Shown here one piece after another: positions 43,001-51,835 of a stretch of DNA of 64,000 bases (positions are counted from its first letter, which is position 1; the number at the start of each line of letters is the position of its first letter). The stretch lies in NCBI GenBank assembly GCA_947090765.1, contig OX352322.1, positions 5,005,501-5,069,500 of the forward strand. Direction: 5' to 3'. Position numbers and translations under genes: made by a program. The stretch comes from Pseudomonas sp. MM223 (GTDB lineage Bacteria; Pseudomonadota; Gammaproteobacteria; Pseudomonadales; Pseudomonadaceae). The notes beneath the pieces are model-generated. The model was not told the DNA's origin and did not search any database. It saw only the letters and a program-made list of their open reading frames with translations.

Positions 43001-43315
43001 TTATTCGGCACTGCAGTTCAAGGCGATCCGCAGCTTGATGATCTGCCGATTGAATTTGGCAGTGACATCGACGCTTTTACCGGCCGGAACGTTCACCCGG
43101 CGTACCCGCGGTGCTTCCGGGCCGTTGCGGAAAGTTACCTTGCACGCCGCCGGTACTTGCCCATAGTTGTTGAGGGTAATGGCGCCAATGTCGTAGGCCG
43201 TGTCATAGGCGGTGTAGTCGAGCTTGACCCCGGTCAGCTCCTTCTCCACATCGATGGGATAGGCCATGGCCCCGAGGGGCAGGCACATCAGTATTGCCGC
43301 ACAACATTTCTTCAT
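43001..43315 (-). CDS. Small exported beta-rich protein of unknown function
   Basis: A 104-residue protein with a signal peptide (residues 1-18, ending AMA). The mature chain YPIDVEKELTGVKLDYTAYD looks beta-rich, with TLNNYGQVPAACKVTFRNGP and FNRQIIKLRIALNCSAE. Two cysteines (AACKV, LNCSAE) could form a disulfide. I do not recognise its role. ATG 43315 follows AAGGAGAG. It is divergent from the disrupted LysR gene and on the same strand as azoR. Confidence 0.75.
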   Translation of the reverse strand: MKKCCAAILMCLPLGAMAYPIDVEKELTGVKLDYTAYDTAYDIGAITLNNYGQVPAACKVTFRNGPEAPRVRRVNVPAGKSVDVTAKFNRQIIKLRIALNCSAE

Positions 43316-43363
43316 GGGCCGCTCTCCTTGAAAGAGCGCAGCTTAGGACAACAGGAGCGAAAG

Positions 43364-44288
43364 ATGAAAGCGCCGCGTGTAACCCTTGACCAGTGGCGAA
43401 CCCTGCAAGCAGTGGTCGACCACGGTGGGTTTGCCCAGGCCGCCGAGGCACTGCACCGTTCGCAGTCCTCGGTCAGCTACACCGTGGCCCGCATGCAGGA
43501 ACAACTGGGCGTGCCGCTGCTGCGCATCGACGGCCGCAAGGCTGTGCTCACCGAGGCGGGCAACGTGTTGCTGCGTCGCTCACGCCACCTGGTCAAGCAG
43601 GCCAGCCAGGCTCGAAGACCTCGCCCACCACATGGAACAAGGCTGGGAAGCCGAGGTGCGCCTGGTGGTCGATGCCGCCTACCCCAGTGCCCGCCTGGTA
43701 CGTGCCCTGGCCGCGTTCATGCCGCAAAGCCGCGGCTGCCGGGTACGCCTGCGTGAAGAAGTGCTGTCTGGCGTAGAAGAAGTGATGCACGAAGGCATCG
43801 CCGACCTGGCCATCAGCAGCTACAGCATTGGCGGCTACCTGGGGGCCGAACTGAGCGCGGTCGAATTCGTCGCCGTCGCCCACCCTGAACACAGCCTGCA
43901 CCGCCTTGGCCGGGAACTCACCTTCCAGGACCTGGAAAGCCAGTTGCAGGTGGTTATCCGCGACTCCGGCCGCGCGCAGCCACGCGACGTCGGCTGGCTG
44001 GGTGCCGAACAGCGCTGGACCGTCGGCAGCCTGGGCACCGCCGCCACCTTTGTCAGCAGCGGCCTGGGCTTTGCCTGGCTGCCCCGGCACATGATCGAGC
44101 GCGAGCTGCGCGAAGGCGTGCTCAAACCGCTGCTGCTGGACCAGGGTGGCAGCCGCCACCCACTGTTCTACCTTTATTCGAGCAAAGAGAAGACCTTGGG
44201 CCCGGCCACGCAGATTCTCATCGACCTGCTGCGCAACTTCGACACCGCGCCACTGGACGTGCCCTTCGCAGCCCCCCCACAAGCCTGA
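43364..44288 (+). pseudogene. LysR-family regulator, frameshifted
   Basis: The first frame gives the DNA-binding half: TLDQWRTLQAVVDHGGFAQA, AEALHRSQSSVSYTVARMQ, LLRIDGRKAVLTEAGNVLL, through LVKQASQ. The frame then breaks at the GG of 43609-43610. A second frame continues LEDLAHHMEQGWEAEVRLVV to TFVSSGLGFAWLPRHMIERE. Removing one G joins them into a normal 307-residue LysR protein. As read, the product keeps the HTH but loses the effector domain. It precedes an alpha/beta hydrolase gene by 13 nt. ACAGGAG lies 7 nt before the ATG. Confidence 0.83.
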
Positions 44289-44301
44289 GAGGACCGCGCC
44301 C

Positions 44302-45114
44302 ATGGCCTATTTCGAACACGAAGGATGCGCACTGCATTACGAGGAATATGGCCAGGGCGAGCCCTTGGTGTTGCTGCACGGCCTGGGCTCCAGCTGCCAG
44401 GACTGGGAGTTGCAGGTGCCGGTGCTCAGCCGTCATTACCGGGTGATCGTCATGGACATCCGCGGCCACGGCCGCTCCGACAAACCCCACGACGGCTACC
44501 AGATCGCCACCTTCAGTGCCGACCTGCTGGCCCTGCTCGAACACCTGCACACGGGCCCGGTGCACTTCGTCGGCCTGTCCATGGGCGGCATGGTGGGTTT
44601 TCAGTTCGCGGTCGACCACCCGCAGTGGTTGCGCAGCCTGTGCATCGTCAACAGCGCCCCCGAGGTCAAGCGCCGCACCCGCAGTGACTGGCTCTGGTGG
44701 CTCAAGCGCTGGGGCCTGGCGCGCCTGCTCAGTGTCGAAACCGTCGGCAAGGGCTTGGCCGAGCGCCTGTTCCCCAAGCCCCAGCAAGCAGATTTGCGGC
44801 AAAAGATGGCCCAGCGCTGGGCACGCAACGACAAGCGCGCCTACCTCAAGAGCTTCGACGCCATCGTCGACTGGGGCGTGCAGGAACGCATCAGGCAAAT
44901 CCACTGTCCTACCCTGGTGATCGCCGCCGACCACGATTACACCCCGATACAACTGAAAGAGCGTTACGTGGCCCTGATGCCCAACGCCAGGCTGGTCGTC
45001 GTCGACGATTCCCGGCACGCTACGCCCCTCGATCAACCCGAGGTCTTCAACCAGACCCTGCTGCAGTTCCTTGCAGCCGCTTCCACCTCTCAAGGATCTT
45101 TGAGCCCATGCTGA
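44302..45114 (+). CDS. Alpha/beta hydrolase
   Basis: A 270-residue alpha/beta-hydrolase-fold protein. Oxyanion [24 protein letters not shown], nucleophile elbow [10 protein letters not shown] (Ser) and acid/His in AADHDYTPI and [13 protein letters not shown] form a complete triad. Similar proteins include 3-oxoadipate enol-lactonase-like and esterase members; the substrate cannot be named. It follows the disrupted LysR gene by 13 nt and overlaps the cyclophilin gene by 7 nt, so the three form one transcript. Confidence 0.86.
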   Translation: MAYFEHEGCALHYEEYGQGEPLVLLHGLGSSCQDWELQVPVLSRHYRVIVMDIRGHGRSDKPHDGYQIATFSADLLALLEHLHTGPVHFVGLSMGGMVGFQFAVDHPQWLRSLCIVNSAPEVKRRTRSDWLWWLKRWGLARLLSVETVGKGLAERLFPKPQQADLRQKMAQRWARNDKRAYLKSFDAIVDWGVQERIRQIHCPTLVIAADHDYTPIQLKERYVALMPNARLVVVDDSRHATPLDQPEVFNQTLLQFLAAASTSQGSLSPC

Positions 45115-45665
45115 AAAAACTCCTGCTCACCGCCTGCTCGGTCGCCTTCGCCACCAGCGTCATGGCCTCCGACAAGACCCCGCACGTTTTGCTGGACACC
45201 AGCTTCGGCCAGGTTGAAATCGAGCTGAACGCCGAGAAGGCACCGGTCAGCACGAAGAATTTCCTGCAATACGTCGACAGCGGTTTCTACAACAATACGA
45301 TTTTCCACCGGGTGATCCCGGGCTTCATGGTGCAGGGCGGTGGCTTCACTGACCAGATGGTGCAGAAGAACACCAACGACCCGATCAAGAACGAAGCCAG
45401 CAATGGCCTGCTGAACACCCGCGGCACCCTGTCGATGGCGCGCACCTCGGACCCGAACTCCGCCACCAGCCAGTTCTTCATCAACGTGGCCGACAACGAC
45501 TTCCTCAACCCGGGCCGTGACCGTGGCTATGCCGTGTTCGGCAAGGTGACCAAGGGCATGGAAGTGGTCGACCAGATCGTCAACTCGCCAACCACCATCA
45601 AAAAAGGCATGCGTGATGTACCGGCCGACCCGGTCTACATCAAGTCGGCCAAACGCATCGACTGA
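45108..45665 (+). CDS. ppiA: Periplasmic peptidyl-prolyl cis-trans isomerase (cyclophilin, PpiA type)
   Basis: A 185-residue cyclophilin with a signal peptide (residues 1-20, ending VMA). [16 protein letters not shown] holds the catalytic Arg and Phe/Met residues; [20 protein letters not shown] and [18 protein letters not shown] are the family text. This is the cyclophilin fold of bacterial PpiA, which assists outer-membrane protein folding. AAGGA lies 11 nt before ATG 45108. It overlaps the hydrolase gene. Confidence 0.92.
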   Translation: MLKKLLLTACSVAFATSVMASDKTPHVLLDTSFGQVEIELNAEKAPVSTKNFLQYVDSGFYNNTIFHRVIPGFMVQGGGFTDQMVQKNTNDPIKNEASNGLLNTRGTLSMARTSDPNSATSQFFINVADNDFLNPGRDRGYAVFGKVTKGMEVVDQIVNSPTTIKKGMRDVPADPVYIKSAKRID

Positions 45666-45728
45666 CCGCAGGCTTCACAGGGACGTGAAACCGCCTGAGG
45701 GTCGGGTTGAACAGGAGTGTTGTCACCC

Positions 45729-47561
45729 ATGCTGTACCGCCGTTTCGAACAACTGATCGATATTTTTCGCGAAGCGCCCAGCGAGTCACCGCCATCCACG
45801 GTGTGGCCGTTCTACCTGTACTACCTGCGCCAGGTGTGGCCAAGCTTCCTCGCCCTGCTGGTGGTCGGCCTGTTCGCCTCGTTGATCGAGGTGGCGATGT
45901 TCAGCTACCTCAGCCGCATCATCGACCTGGCCCAGGGCACGCCAAATGCCAGCTTCTTCAGCGAGCACAGCGGTGAACTGATCTGGATGCTGGTGGTGAT
46001 CCTGCTGCTGCGGCCGTTGTTCTTCGGCCTGCACGACCTGCTGGTGCACCAGACCATCAACCCCGGCATGACCAGCCTGATCCGCTGGCAAAACCACACC
46101 TATGTGCTCAAGCAGAGCCTGAACTTCTTCCAGAGCGACTTCGCCGGGCGCATTGCCCAGCGCATCATGCAAACCGGCAACTCGTTGCGTGACTCCGCCG
46201 TGCAGGCGGTGGATGCGCTGTGGCACGTGCTGATCTACGCCATCACCTCGCTGGTGCTGTTCGCCGAGGCGGACTGGCGCCTGATGCTGCCGCTGCTGGC
46301 CTGGATCATCAGCTACATCGCCGCGCTGTTCTACTTCGTGCCACGGGTAAAGGAACGCTCGGTGATTTCGTCCGACGCCCGCTCCAAGCTGATGGGGCGT
46401 ATCGTCGATGGCTACACCAACATCGCGACGCTGAAGCTGTTCGCACACACCGACTACGAGCAGCAGTACGCGCGTGAAGCGATCCGCGAGCAAACCGAGA
46501 AAACCCAGCTGGCCTCGCGAGTCATCACCAGCATGGACGTGGTCATCACCACCCTCAACGGGCTGCTGGTGGTGACCACCACGGGCCTTGCGCTGTGGTT
46601 GTGGAGCCAGTCGCTGATCACCGTTGGCGCCATCGCCCTGGCCACCGGCCTGGTGATCCGCATCGTCAACATGTCAGGCTGGATCATGTGGGTGGTCAAC
46701 GGCATCTTCGAAAACATCGGCATGGTCCAGGATGGCCTGCAGACCATCGCCCAGCCGGTTACCGTCACCGACCAGCCCAACGCGCCGGCGCTCAAGGTCA
46801 GCCGCGGGGCGGTGCATTTCGATGATGTCGATTTCCACTATGGCAAGGCTGCCAACGTGATCGAAGGGCTGGACCTGAACATTCGCCCGGGTGAAAAAAT
46901 CGGCCTGATCGGCCCTTCCGGCGCGGGTAAATCAACCTTGGTCAACCTGCTGCTGCGCCTGTATGACGTGCAGGGCGGGCGCATTCTCATCGATGGCCAG
47001 AACATTGCCGAAGTCAGCCAGGCCAGCCTGCGCGCACAGATCGGCATGATCACCCAGGACACCTCGTTGTTGCACCGCTCGATCCGCGACAACCTGCTGT
47101 ATGGCCGCCCCGACGCCAGCGAGGCAGAGTTGCACGAGGCGGTTCGCCGTGCCCGCGCCGACGAGTTCATCCCCCAGCTGTCGGATGCCCAGGGGCGCAC
47201 CGGCTTCGATGCCCATGTGGGCGAGCGCGGGGTCAAGTTGTCGGGCGGCCAGCGCCAGCGCATCGCCATTGCCCGGGTGCTGTTGAAGAATGCGCCGATC
47301 CTGATCATGGACGAAGCTACTTCAGCGCTGGACTCGGAAGTGGAGGCAGCCATCCAGGAAAGCCTGGAGACGCTGATGCAGGGCAAGACCGTGATCGCCA
47401 TTGCCCACCGGCTGTCGACAATTGCCCGGATGGACCGGCTGGTGGTGCTGGACAAGGGGCGGATTGTCGAGAGCGGCAGCCATGCTGAGTTGTTGGAACA
47501 GCAAGGGTTGTATGCCCGGTTGTGGCATCACCAGACCGGGGGCTTTGTCGGGGTCGACTGA
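45729..47561 (+). CDS. ABC transporter, fused permease and ATPase (exporter type)
   Basis: A 610-residue half-transporter. Six transmembrane helices occupy about residues 30-330 (LALLVVGLFASLIEVAMFSY; MLPLLAWIISYIAALFYF). The nucleotide-binding domain has Walker A IGPSGAGKSTLVNLLLRLYD, signature VKLSGGQRQRIAIARVLLK, Walker B ILIMDEATSALD and H-loop IAHRLSTIARMD. As a homodimer it would export lipids, peptides or drugs; the substrate is unknown. ATG 45729 was chosen; AGGAG is 11 nt upstream, and GTG 45717 or TTG 45720 are alternatives. Confidence 0.9.
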   Translation: MLYRRFEQLIDIFREAPSESPPSTVWPFYLYYLRQVWPSFLALLVVGLFASLIEVAMFSYLSRIIDLAQGTPNASFFSEHSGELIWMLVVILLLRPLFFGLHDLLVHQTINPGMTSLIRWQNHTYVLKQSLNFFQSDFAGRIAQRIMQTGNSLRDSAVQAVDALWHVLIYAITSLVLFAEADWRLMLPLLAWIISYIAALFYFVPRVKERSVISSDARSKLMGRIVDGYTNIATLKLFAHTDYEQQYAREAIREQTEKTQLASRVITSMDVVITTLNGLLVVTTTGLALWLWSQSLITVGAIALATGLVIRIVNMSGWIMWVVNGIFENIGMVQDGLQTIAQPVTVTDQPNAPALKVSRGAVHFDDVDFHYGKAANVIEGLDLNIRPGEKIGLIGPSGAGKSTLVNLLLRLYDVQGGRILIDGQNIAEVSQASLRAQIGMITQDTSLLHRSIRDNLLYGRPDASEAELHEAVRRARADEFIPQLSDAQGRTGFDAHVGERGVKLSGGQRQRIAIARVLLKNAPILIMDEATSALDSEVEAAIQESLETLMQGKTVIAIAHRLSTIARMDRLVVLDKGRIVESGSHAELLEQQGLYARLWHHQTGGFVGVD

Positions 47562-47563
47562 AA

Positions 47564-47670
47564 CCTGTACTGGCCCTATCGCCGGCAAACCAGCTCCCAC
47601 AGGATTACCACAGGCTTGAATACTGTGGGTACTTGTAGGAGCTGGCTTGCCGGCGATAGGGCCAGTACAG
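47564..47670. repeat. REP inverted pair
   Basis: Arms 47564-47601 and 47634-47670, GCCGGCAAGCC class. The left unit has AAACC for AAGCC, and the right has TGTAGGAGC for TGTGGGAGC. Confidence 0.86.
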
Positions 47671-47684
47671 ACAATACAAATGGA

Positions 47685-48812
47685 TCAGTCCCGACGATAA
47701 GGCAACATCCCCCGCGCCTCCCTGGCATACCCCCTCACCCCTTCCCGCTCCTGCGCCAGAAAATCCTCCACCGCCCGCCGCAACCCCGGGTGCAGCAGGT
47801 AATGCCAGGACCGCGTCAACACCGGCTCAAACCCGCGTATCAGCTTGTGCTCACCCTGCGCCCCGGCATCGAAACGCTGATAACCCTCGGCAATGGCAAA
47901 GTCCATGCCTTGGTAGAAACACGTTTCGAAATGCAGTCGGTCGAATTCATCCAGGCACCCCCAGTAACGGCCAAACAGGCTGTCGCCCCCCACCAGGCTC
48001 AACGCCATCGCCACATCACGCCCACCTTGGCGGGCCATCACCACACGCAGTGCCTCGGGCATGCGCTCGGCCAACAGGCTGAAGAATTCGCGAGTCAGGT
48101 AGGGGGCACGACGGCGCACCGCATAAGTGTTGGCGTAACACAGAAAGACGAAATCCCACTGAGCCTCATCCAGTTCATCGCCGCGGTACCAACGGAATTC
48201 GATACCCTGCCCGGCCACCTGTTCACGCTCCTTGCGCATCTGCTTGCGCTTGCGAGAGCTCAGGCTGTCGAGAAAGTCCTGAAAGTCGCGATACCCCCGG
48301 TTTTGCCAGTGAAACTGGCAACCCAGGCGCTCCATCCAGCCCGGCAGGCCAGCCAGCTGCGCGTCCAGTGCCGGGTCGGTGAAATTGATGTGCACACCGG
48401 AAAGCCCGCCCTTGCCCAGGTACTCCGGCATGGCCTGCAGCATCAACAAACCGTCCGCCGGGTCGGCCGTGAGCAGGCGTGGGCCGCTGACCGGGCTGAA
48501 CGGCACAGCGCCGAGCAGCTTTGGGTAGTAGGCGATGCCGGCCCGCTCACAGGCATCGGCCCAGCCATGATCGAACACATACTCGCCAAACGAGTGCCAC
48601 TTGCGGTACGCCGGCAACAACGCCCGCACCTGCCCGTCACGCTCCAGCACCAGGTGCTCGGCGGCCCAGCCGGTGTTGCGCTGCACGCTGCCGCTGTCCT
48701 CCATGGCACTGAGAAAAGCATGGCGCAGGAACGGTTGGCCCGCCGGCACCAGGGCATCCCAGGTGGCCGCCGGAAGATCACGCAAATGAGCAAGGCTGTA
48801 CAGGCTGGTCAC
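47685..48812 (-). CDS. GNAT-like acyltransferase, DUF482/FemAB type
   Basis: A 375-residue protein of the DUF482 (PF04339) group, with GNAT-like or FemAB-like fold. PFLRHAFLSAMEDSGSVQRN near the start, then FDHGWADACERAGIAYYPKL and PFSPVSGPRLL, SSRKRKQMRKEREQV, and the C-terminal HFETCFYQGMDFAIAEGYQR and FDAGAQGEHKLIRGF. Function is unknown, though a peptidogalycan-like transfer role is often suggested. I chose GTG 48812 (VTSLYSLAHLRDL); the frame is open to a TTG at 48869. Confidence 0.82.
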   Translation of the reverse strand: MTSLYSLAHLRDLPAATWDALVPAGQPFLRHAFLSAMEDSGSVQRNTGWAAEHLVLERDGQVRALLPAYRKWHSFGEYVFDHGWADACERAGIAYYPKLLGAVPFSPVSGPRLLTADPADGLLMLQAMPEYLGKGGLSGVHINFTDPALDAQLAGLPGWMERLGCQFHWQNRGYRDFQDFLDSLSSRKRKQMRKEREQVAGQGIEFRWYRGDELDEAQWDFVFLCYANTYAVRRRAPYLTREFFSLLAERMPEALRVVMARQGGRDVAMALSLVGGDSLFGRYWGCLDEFDRLHFETCFYQGMDFAIAEGYQRFDAGAQGEHKLIRGFEPVLTRSWHYLLHPGLRRAVEDFLAQEREGVRGYAREARGMLPYRRD

Positions 48813-48927
48813 GGTTTCGGCTCGCTGTCTGAAGACGTTCAGTATCCCCAAGGAACGCCCGGCACTCAAATGACGAACGCCGGGCTGATCCTTTTATTCT
48901 CAATTACTTAACAACAGTGCCACTAAT

Positions 48928-48945
48928 TAGACATTAATCTGTCAT
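48928..48945 (+). promoter_or_regulatory. Pho-box-like repeat upstream of the porin gene
   Basis: TAGACAT-TAAT-CTGTCAT fits the Pho box layout: two 7-bp repeats of CTGTCAT separated by 4 bp. The second half matches 7 of 7, the first 4 of 7. A CAATAC -10-like element follows 9 bp later, the usual PhoB spacing. Binding is inferred. Confidence 0.45.
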
Positions 48946-49074
48946 TGGCCCCCGCAATACTTGCGCCTGTTTTCCGGAACCCCAGAACCTGTCTATTCAG
49001 GCCCTTTCCGAAGACATGCCAACGCAGGGGCAGGCGCTTGAGCCTCCCCCATTTTTTTCAGTAGGGAGAACCTT

Positions 49075-50319
49075 ATGCGTCTTGTTTCTACACTTACCGG
49101 AGTGAGCCTCACCGGCATGATGCTGGCTCTGAGCGCCCCGGCCAGTGCTGCTGTCGACGCCAAGCTGCTCGAAATGCTCCGCGCCAACGGCTCGATCAAC
49201 CAGGCGCAGTACAACGAACTGCAGGGCGACCTGGCAAAAGAAACCAAGGAAAAGGCCGACCAGAAAGCTCAGTCCGAACGTATGAGCTCCTTTGAACAAA
49301 AAGTGGCATGGGCCGCCAAGACCCAGATCAAGGGTGATGTGCGCCTGCGTTACGAAGACGTCAACGTCGACAACCCGATCTCCCGTAGCGGCAACCAGGA
49401 CCGTGAGCGCGTGCGTGCCCGTGTCGGCTTCTACAGCGAGATCAACCCGCAGGTCGACGCCGGTGTGCGTGTGGCCACCGGCAGCAGCGCCGATGCCCGC
49501 TCGACCAACCAGAGCCTGGACAACTACTTCGAGAAGAAATCGCTGTGGGTCGACCTGGCCTACCTCGACTGGCACCCGACTGCCGTACCGAACCTGCACC
49601 TGATCGGCGGCAAGATGATGCAGCCATGGGTGAGCATGGGCGACATCATCTGGGACAGCGACATCAACCCGGAAGGCGTGGCAGCCACCTACAAGACCAA
49701 CCTCGGCCCGGCCGAAGTGTTCGGCAGCATTGGCCACTACAACCTGAAAGACAACGTCGACGGCGACGGCGTGCAGTTCAAGCACGACGCACAGCTGTAT
49801 GCGGCCCAGTTGGGTACCAAGTTCAACGCGGCTGACACCGTCAAGGTTACAGTCGGCGGTAGCGTTTACGGCTACGACAACGACAAGGCCTCGGCTGCCC
49901 TGCGCTCGCTGGGTAACACTACTGACGAATTCAACCTGGTTGAAGGTTTCGGTCAGGTCGACTTCACCGGCTTCGCCATCCCGCTGTCGGCCTACGGCCA
50001 GTTCGTCAAGAACACCGAAAGCACCGACGGCAAGGACAAGGCCTGGCTGGCCGGCCTGAAGAGCAAGATCGGTGCCTGGAGCCTGGACTACAACTACCGC
50101 GACGTGCAGCGTAACGGTGTAGTCAGCCTGTTCACCGACTCCGACTTCGGTAACGGCTTCACCGGTTCCCGTGGCCACAAGTTCAAAGTGGGTTACGAAA
50201 TAGACAAGAACTTCGCCCTGGGCGCGGCCTACATGATGGCCAAGACCGACTACTCCAACCTGCCGAACAGCGATGCCGACGTAGACACCCTGCAGGTAGA
50301 CCTGGAAGCCAAGTTCTAA
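49075..50319 (+). CDS. Putative outer-membrane porin
   Basis: A 414-residue porin with a signal peptide (residues 1-25, ending ASA). A short coiled-coil (NGSINQAQYNELQGDLAKE) and then AAKTQIKGDVRLRYEDVNVD begin a beta-barrel of alternating strands. QPWVSMGDIIWDSDINPEGV and VQFKHDAQLYAAQLGTKF follow, with terminal Phe in DLEAKF. It fits the putative porin group with an N-terminal coiled coil of pseudomonads. The solute is unknown. GGGAGA lies 6 nt before ATG 49075. A Pho-box-like site upstream suggests phosphate control. Confidence 0.86.
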   Translation: MRLVSTLTGVSLTGMMLALSAPASAAVDAKLLEMLRANGSINQAQYNELQGDLAKETKEKADQKAQSERMSSFEQKVAWAAKTQIKGDVRLRYEDVNVDNPISRSGNQDRERVRARVGFYSEINPQVDAGVRVATGSSADARSTNQSLDNYFEKKSLWVDLAYLDWHPTAVPNLHLIGGKMMQPWVSMGDIIWDSDINPEGVAATYKTNLGPAEVFGSIGHYNLKDNVDGDGVQFKHDAQLYAAQLGTKFNAADTVKVTVGGSVYGYDNDKASAALRSLGNTTDEFNLVEGFGQVDFTGFAIPLSAYGQFVKNTESTDGKDKAWLAGLKSKIGAWSLDYNYRDVQRNGVVSLFTDSDFGNGFTGSRGHKFKVGYEIDKNFALGAAYMMAKTDYSNLPNSDADVDTLQVDLEAKF

Positions 50320-50346
50320 GCGACACCCTCCTCTGCTTCACGCTGA

Positions 50347-50390
50347 AGCGGGAAATGCCGACCCCATCCGGCGTTTCCCGCTTTTTTTTG
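50347..50390 (+). terminator. Strong terminator of the porin gene
   Basis: GCGGGAAATGCCG pairs with CGGCGTTTCCCGC (one wobble pair), followed by eight T. Confidence 0.88.
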
Positions 50391-50407
50391 CCTGGGAAAT
50401 TGTGAGG

Positions 50408-50510
50408 GGGGCTGCTTTGCAGCCCATTCGCGGCACAAGGCCGCTCCTACAGGGGTACGCGATCCCTTGTAGGAGCGGCCTTGTGCCGCGAATGGCCGCA
50501 AAGCGGCCCC
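50408..50510. repeat. REP inverted pair
   Basis: Units 50408-50451 and 50468-50510, core GTAGGAGCGGCCTTGTGCC, located between convergent porin and synthase genes. Confidence 0.87.
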
Positions 50511-50534
50511 GGCAATCTCGGTTCAAGCAAGCAA

Positions 50535-51656
50535 TCAGCGTTTACGCAGAATCACGCTACCAATCGAATACCCCGCACCAAACGAGCTCAACACGCCCAG
50601 CGAGCCCTTGGGCAGGTCATCCTGGTACAGGTGGAAGGCAATCACCGACCCCGCCGAACTGGTGTTGGCATAACGGTCGAGAATCACCGGTGCATCTTCC
50701 TCGGCCACTTCACGCCCCAGCAGCTTCTTGACGATCAGGTGGTTCATGCTGAGGTTGGCCTGGTGCAGCCAGAAGCGTTTCACATCGCTCGGTTGCAGGC
50801 CATTCTCCTGCAGGTGCTCACCGATCAGCTCGGCCACCTTTGGGCAAACCTCGCGGAACACCTTGCGGCCTTCCTGGATGAACAGTTTATCCGCAGCCCC
50901 TTCGCCCTCTTCCGCCGCACGATTGAGGAAGCCGAAGTTGTTGCGGATATTGTTGGAAAACTGGGTCCACAGCTTGCTGCTGACGATGTCGAACTGGTGC
51001 GCCGAGGTGGCCTGGTCGGCTCGCTCGATCAGTACCGCGGTGGCGGCATCACCAAAAATGAAGTGGCTGTCACGGTCACGGAAGTTCAGATGGCCGGTGC
51101 ACACCTCCGGGTTGACCATCAGCACCGCACGCGCCTGGCCCAGGGCCACGCTGTTGGCAGCCGTCTGGATACCGAAGGTGGCCGAGGAGCAGGCCACGTT
51201 CATGTCGAAAGCAAAACCCTCGATGCCCAGCGCCTGCTGCACTTCGATGGCGATGGCCGGGTACGGGCGCTGCAGGTTGGAGCAGGCAACGATAACGCCG
51301 TCGACATCGGCAGGTGTACGGCCGGCGCGCTCCAGGGCCTGGCGGGCGGCAGCCACGGCCATTTCGCAGAGCACCGAGGGTTCGTCGTTGGTACGTTCTG
51401 GCAGGCGTGGCTTCATGCGCTGCGGGTCGAGGATACCGGCCTTGTCCATGACGAAGCGGCTCTTGATGCCCGAGGCCTTTTCGATGAACGCCGCATCGGA
51501 CACCGGCGCCGCTTCGATTTCACCGCGCTCGATGGCGGCAGCGTTGTCCTGGTTGAACTGCTGCGACCAGGCGTTGAAGGAGGCCACCAGTTCTTCGTTG
51601 GAAATGCTCTGGGCCGGGGTATACAGGCCGGTGCCGCTGATCACGACGTTATGCAC
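50535..51656 (-). CDS. Beta-ketoacyl-ACP synthase III-type enzyme (PA3286-like)
   Basis: A 373-residue thiolase-fold condensing enzyme. The catalytic Cys is in DMNVACSSATFGIQTAAN, His in RFWLHQANLSMNHLIVKK and Asn in RYANTSSAGSVIAFH, the C-H-N triad of FabH-type KAS III. It resembles PA3286 of P. aeruginosa, which condenses octanoyl-CoA with malonyl-ACP to beta-ketodecanoyl-ACP and so diverts beta-oxidation products into synthesis (recalled from the literature). The wide start SGTGLYTPAQSISNEELVAS matches. GTG 51656 has AGAGGA 7 nt before it. Confidence 0.87.
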   Translation of the reverse strand: MHNVVISGTGLYTPAQSISNEELVASFNAWSQQFNQDNAAAIERGEIEAAPVSDAAFIEKASGIKSRFVMDKAGILDPQRMKPRLPERTNDEPSVLCEMAVAAARQALERAGRTPADVDGVIVACSNLQRPYPAIAIEVQQALGIEGFAFDMNVACSSATFGIQTAANSVALGQARAVLMVNPEVCTGHLNFRDRDSHFIFGDAATAVLIERADQATSAHQFDIVSSKLWTQFSNNIRNNFGFLNRAAEEGEGAADKLFIQEGRKVFREVCPKVAELIGEHLQENGLQPSDVKRFWLHQANLSMNHLIVKKLLGREVAEEDAPVILDRYANTSSAGSVIAFHLYQDDLPKGSLGVLSSFGAGYSIGSVILRKR

Positions 51657-51740
51657 GGTCGTTCCTCTGGTCAAAGGCCATCGCCACGGGGCGCTGGCTG
51701 GAAATATGACAGGACAATGGCACTTTAGTGCCAATTCAAG

Positions 51741-51803
51741 GGCGAGGGCTGTGCCCTCGTTCGCGGGTAAACCCGCTCCCATAGGGGCCGCAGCACGGCC
51801 CCG
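51741..51803. repeat. Single REP-like hairpins of the CGCGGGTAAACCCGC class
   Basis: TTCGCGGGTAAACCCGCTCCC is flanked by GAGGGC-TGT-GCCCTC and GGGGCCG-CAGCA-CGGCCCC. This resembles the classic P. putida REP text, unlike the pairs elsewhere here. Confidence 0.75.
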
Positions 51804-51835
51804 AATTGCATCAATATTGCCACAACTGTGGAAGT

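Noticed and set aside
43364..44288. LysR frame change considered as two separate genes
   Set aside because: The second frame lacks a start with a ribosome-binding site and continues the first protein exactly at the domain linker.
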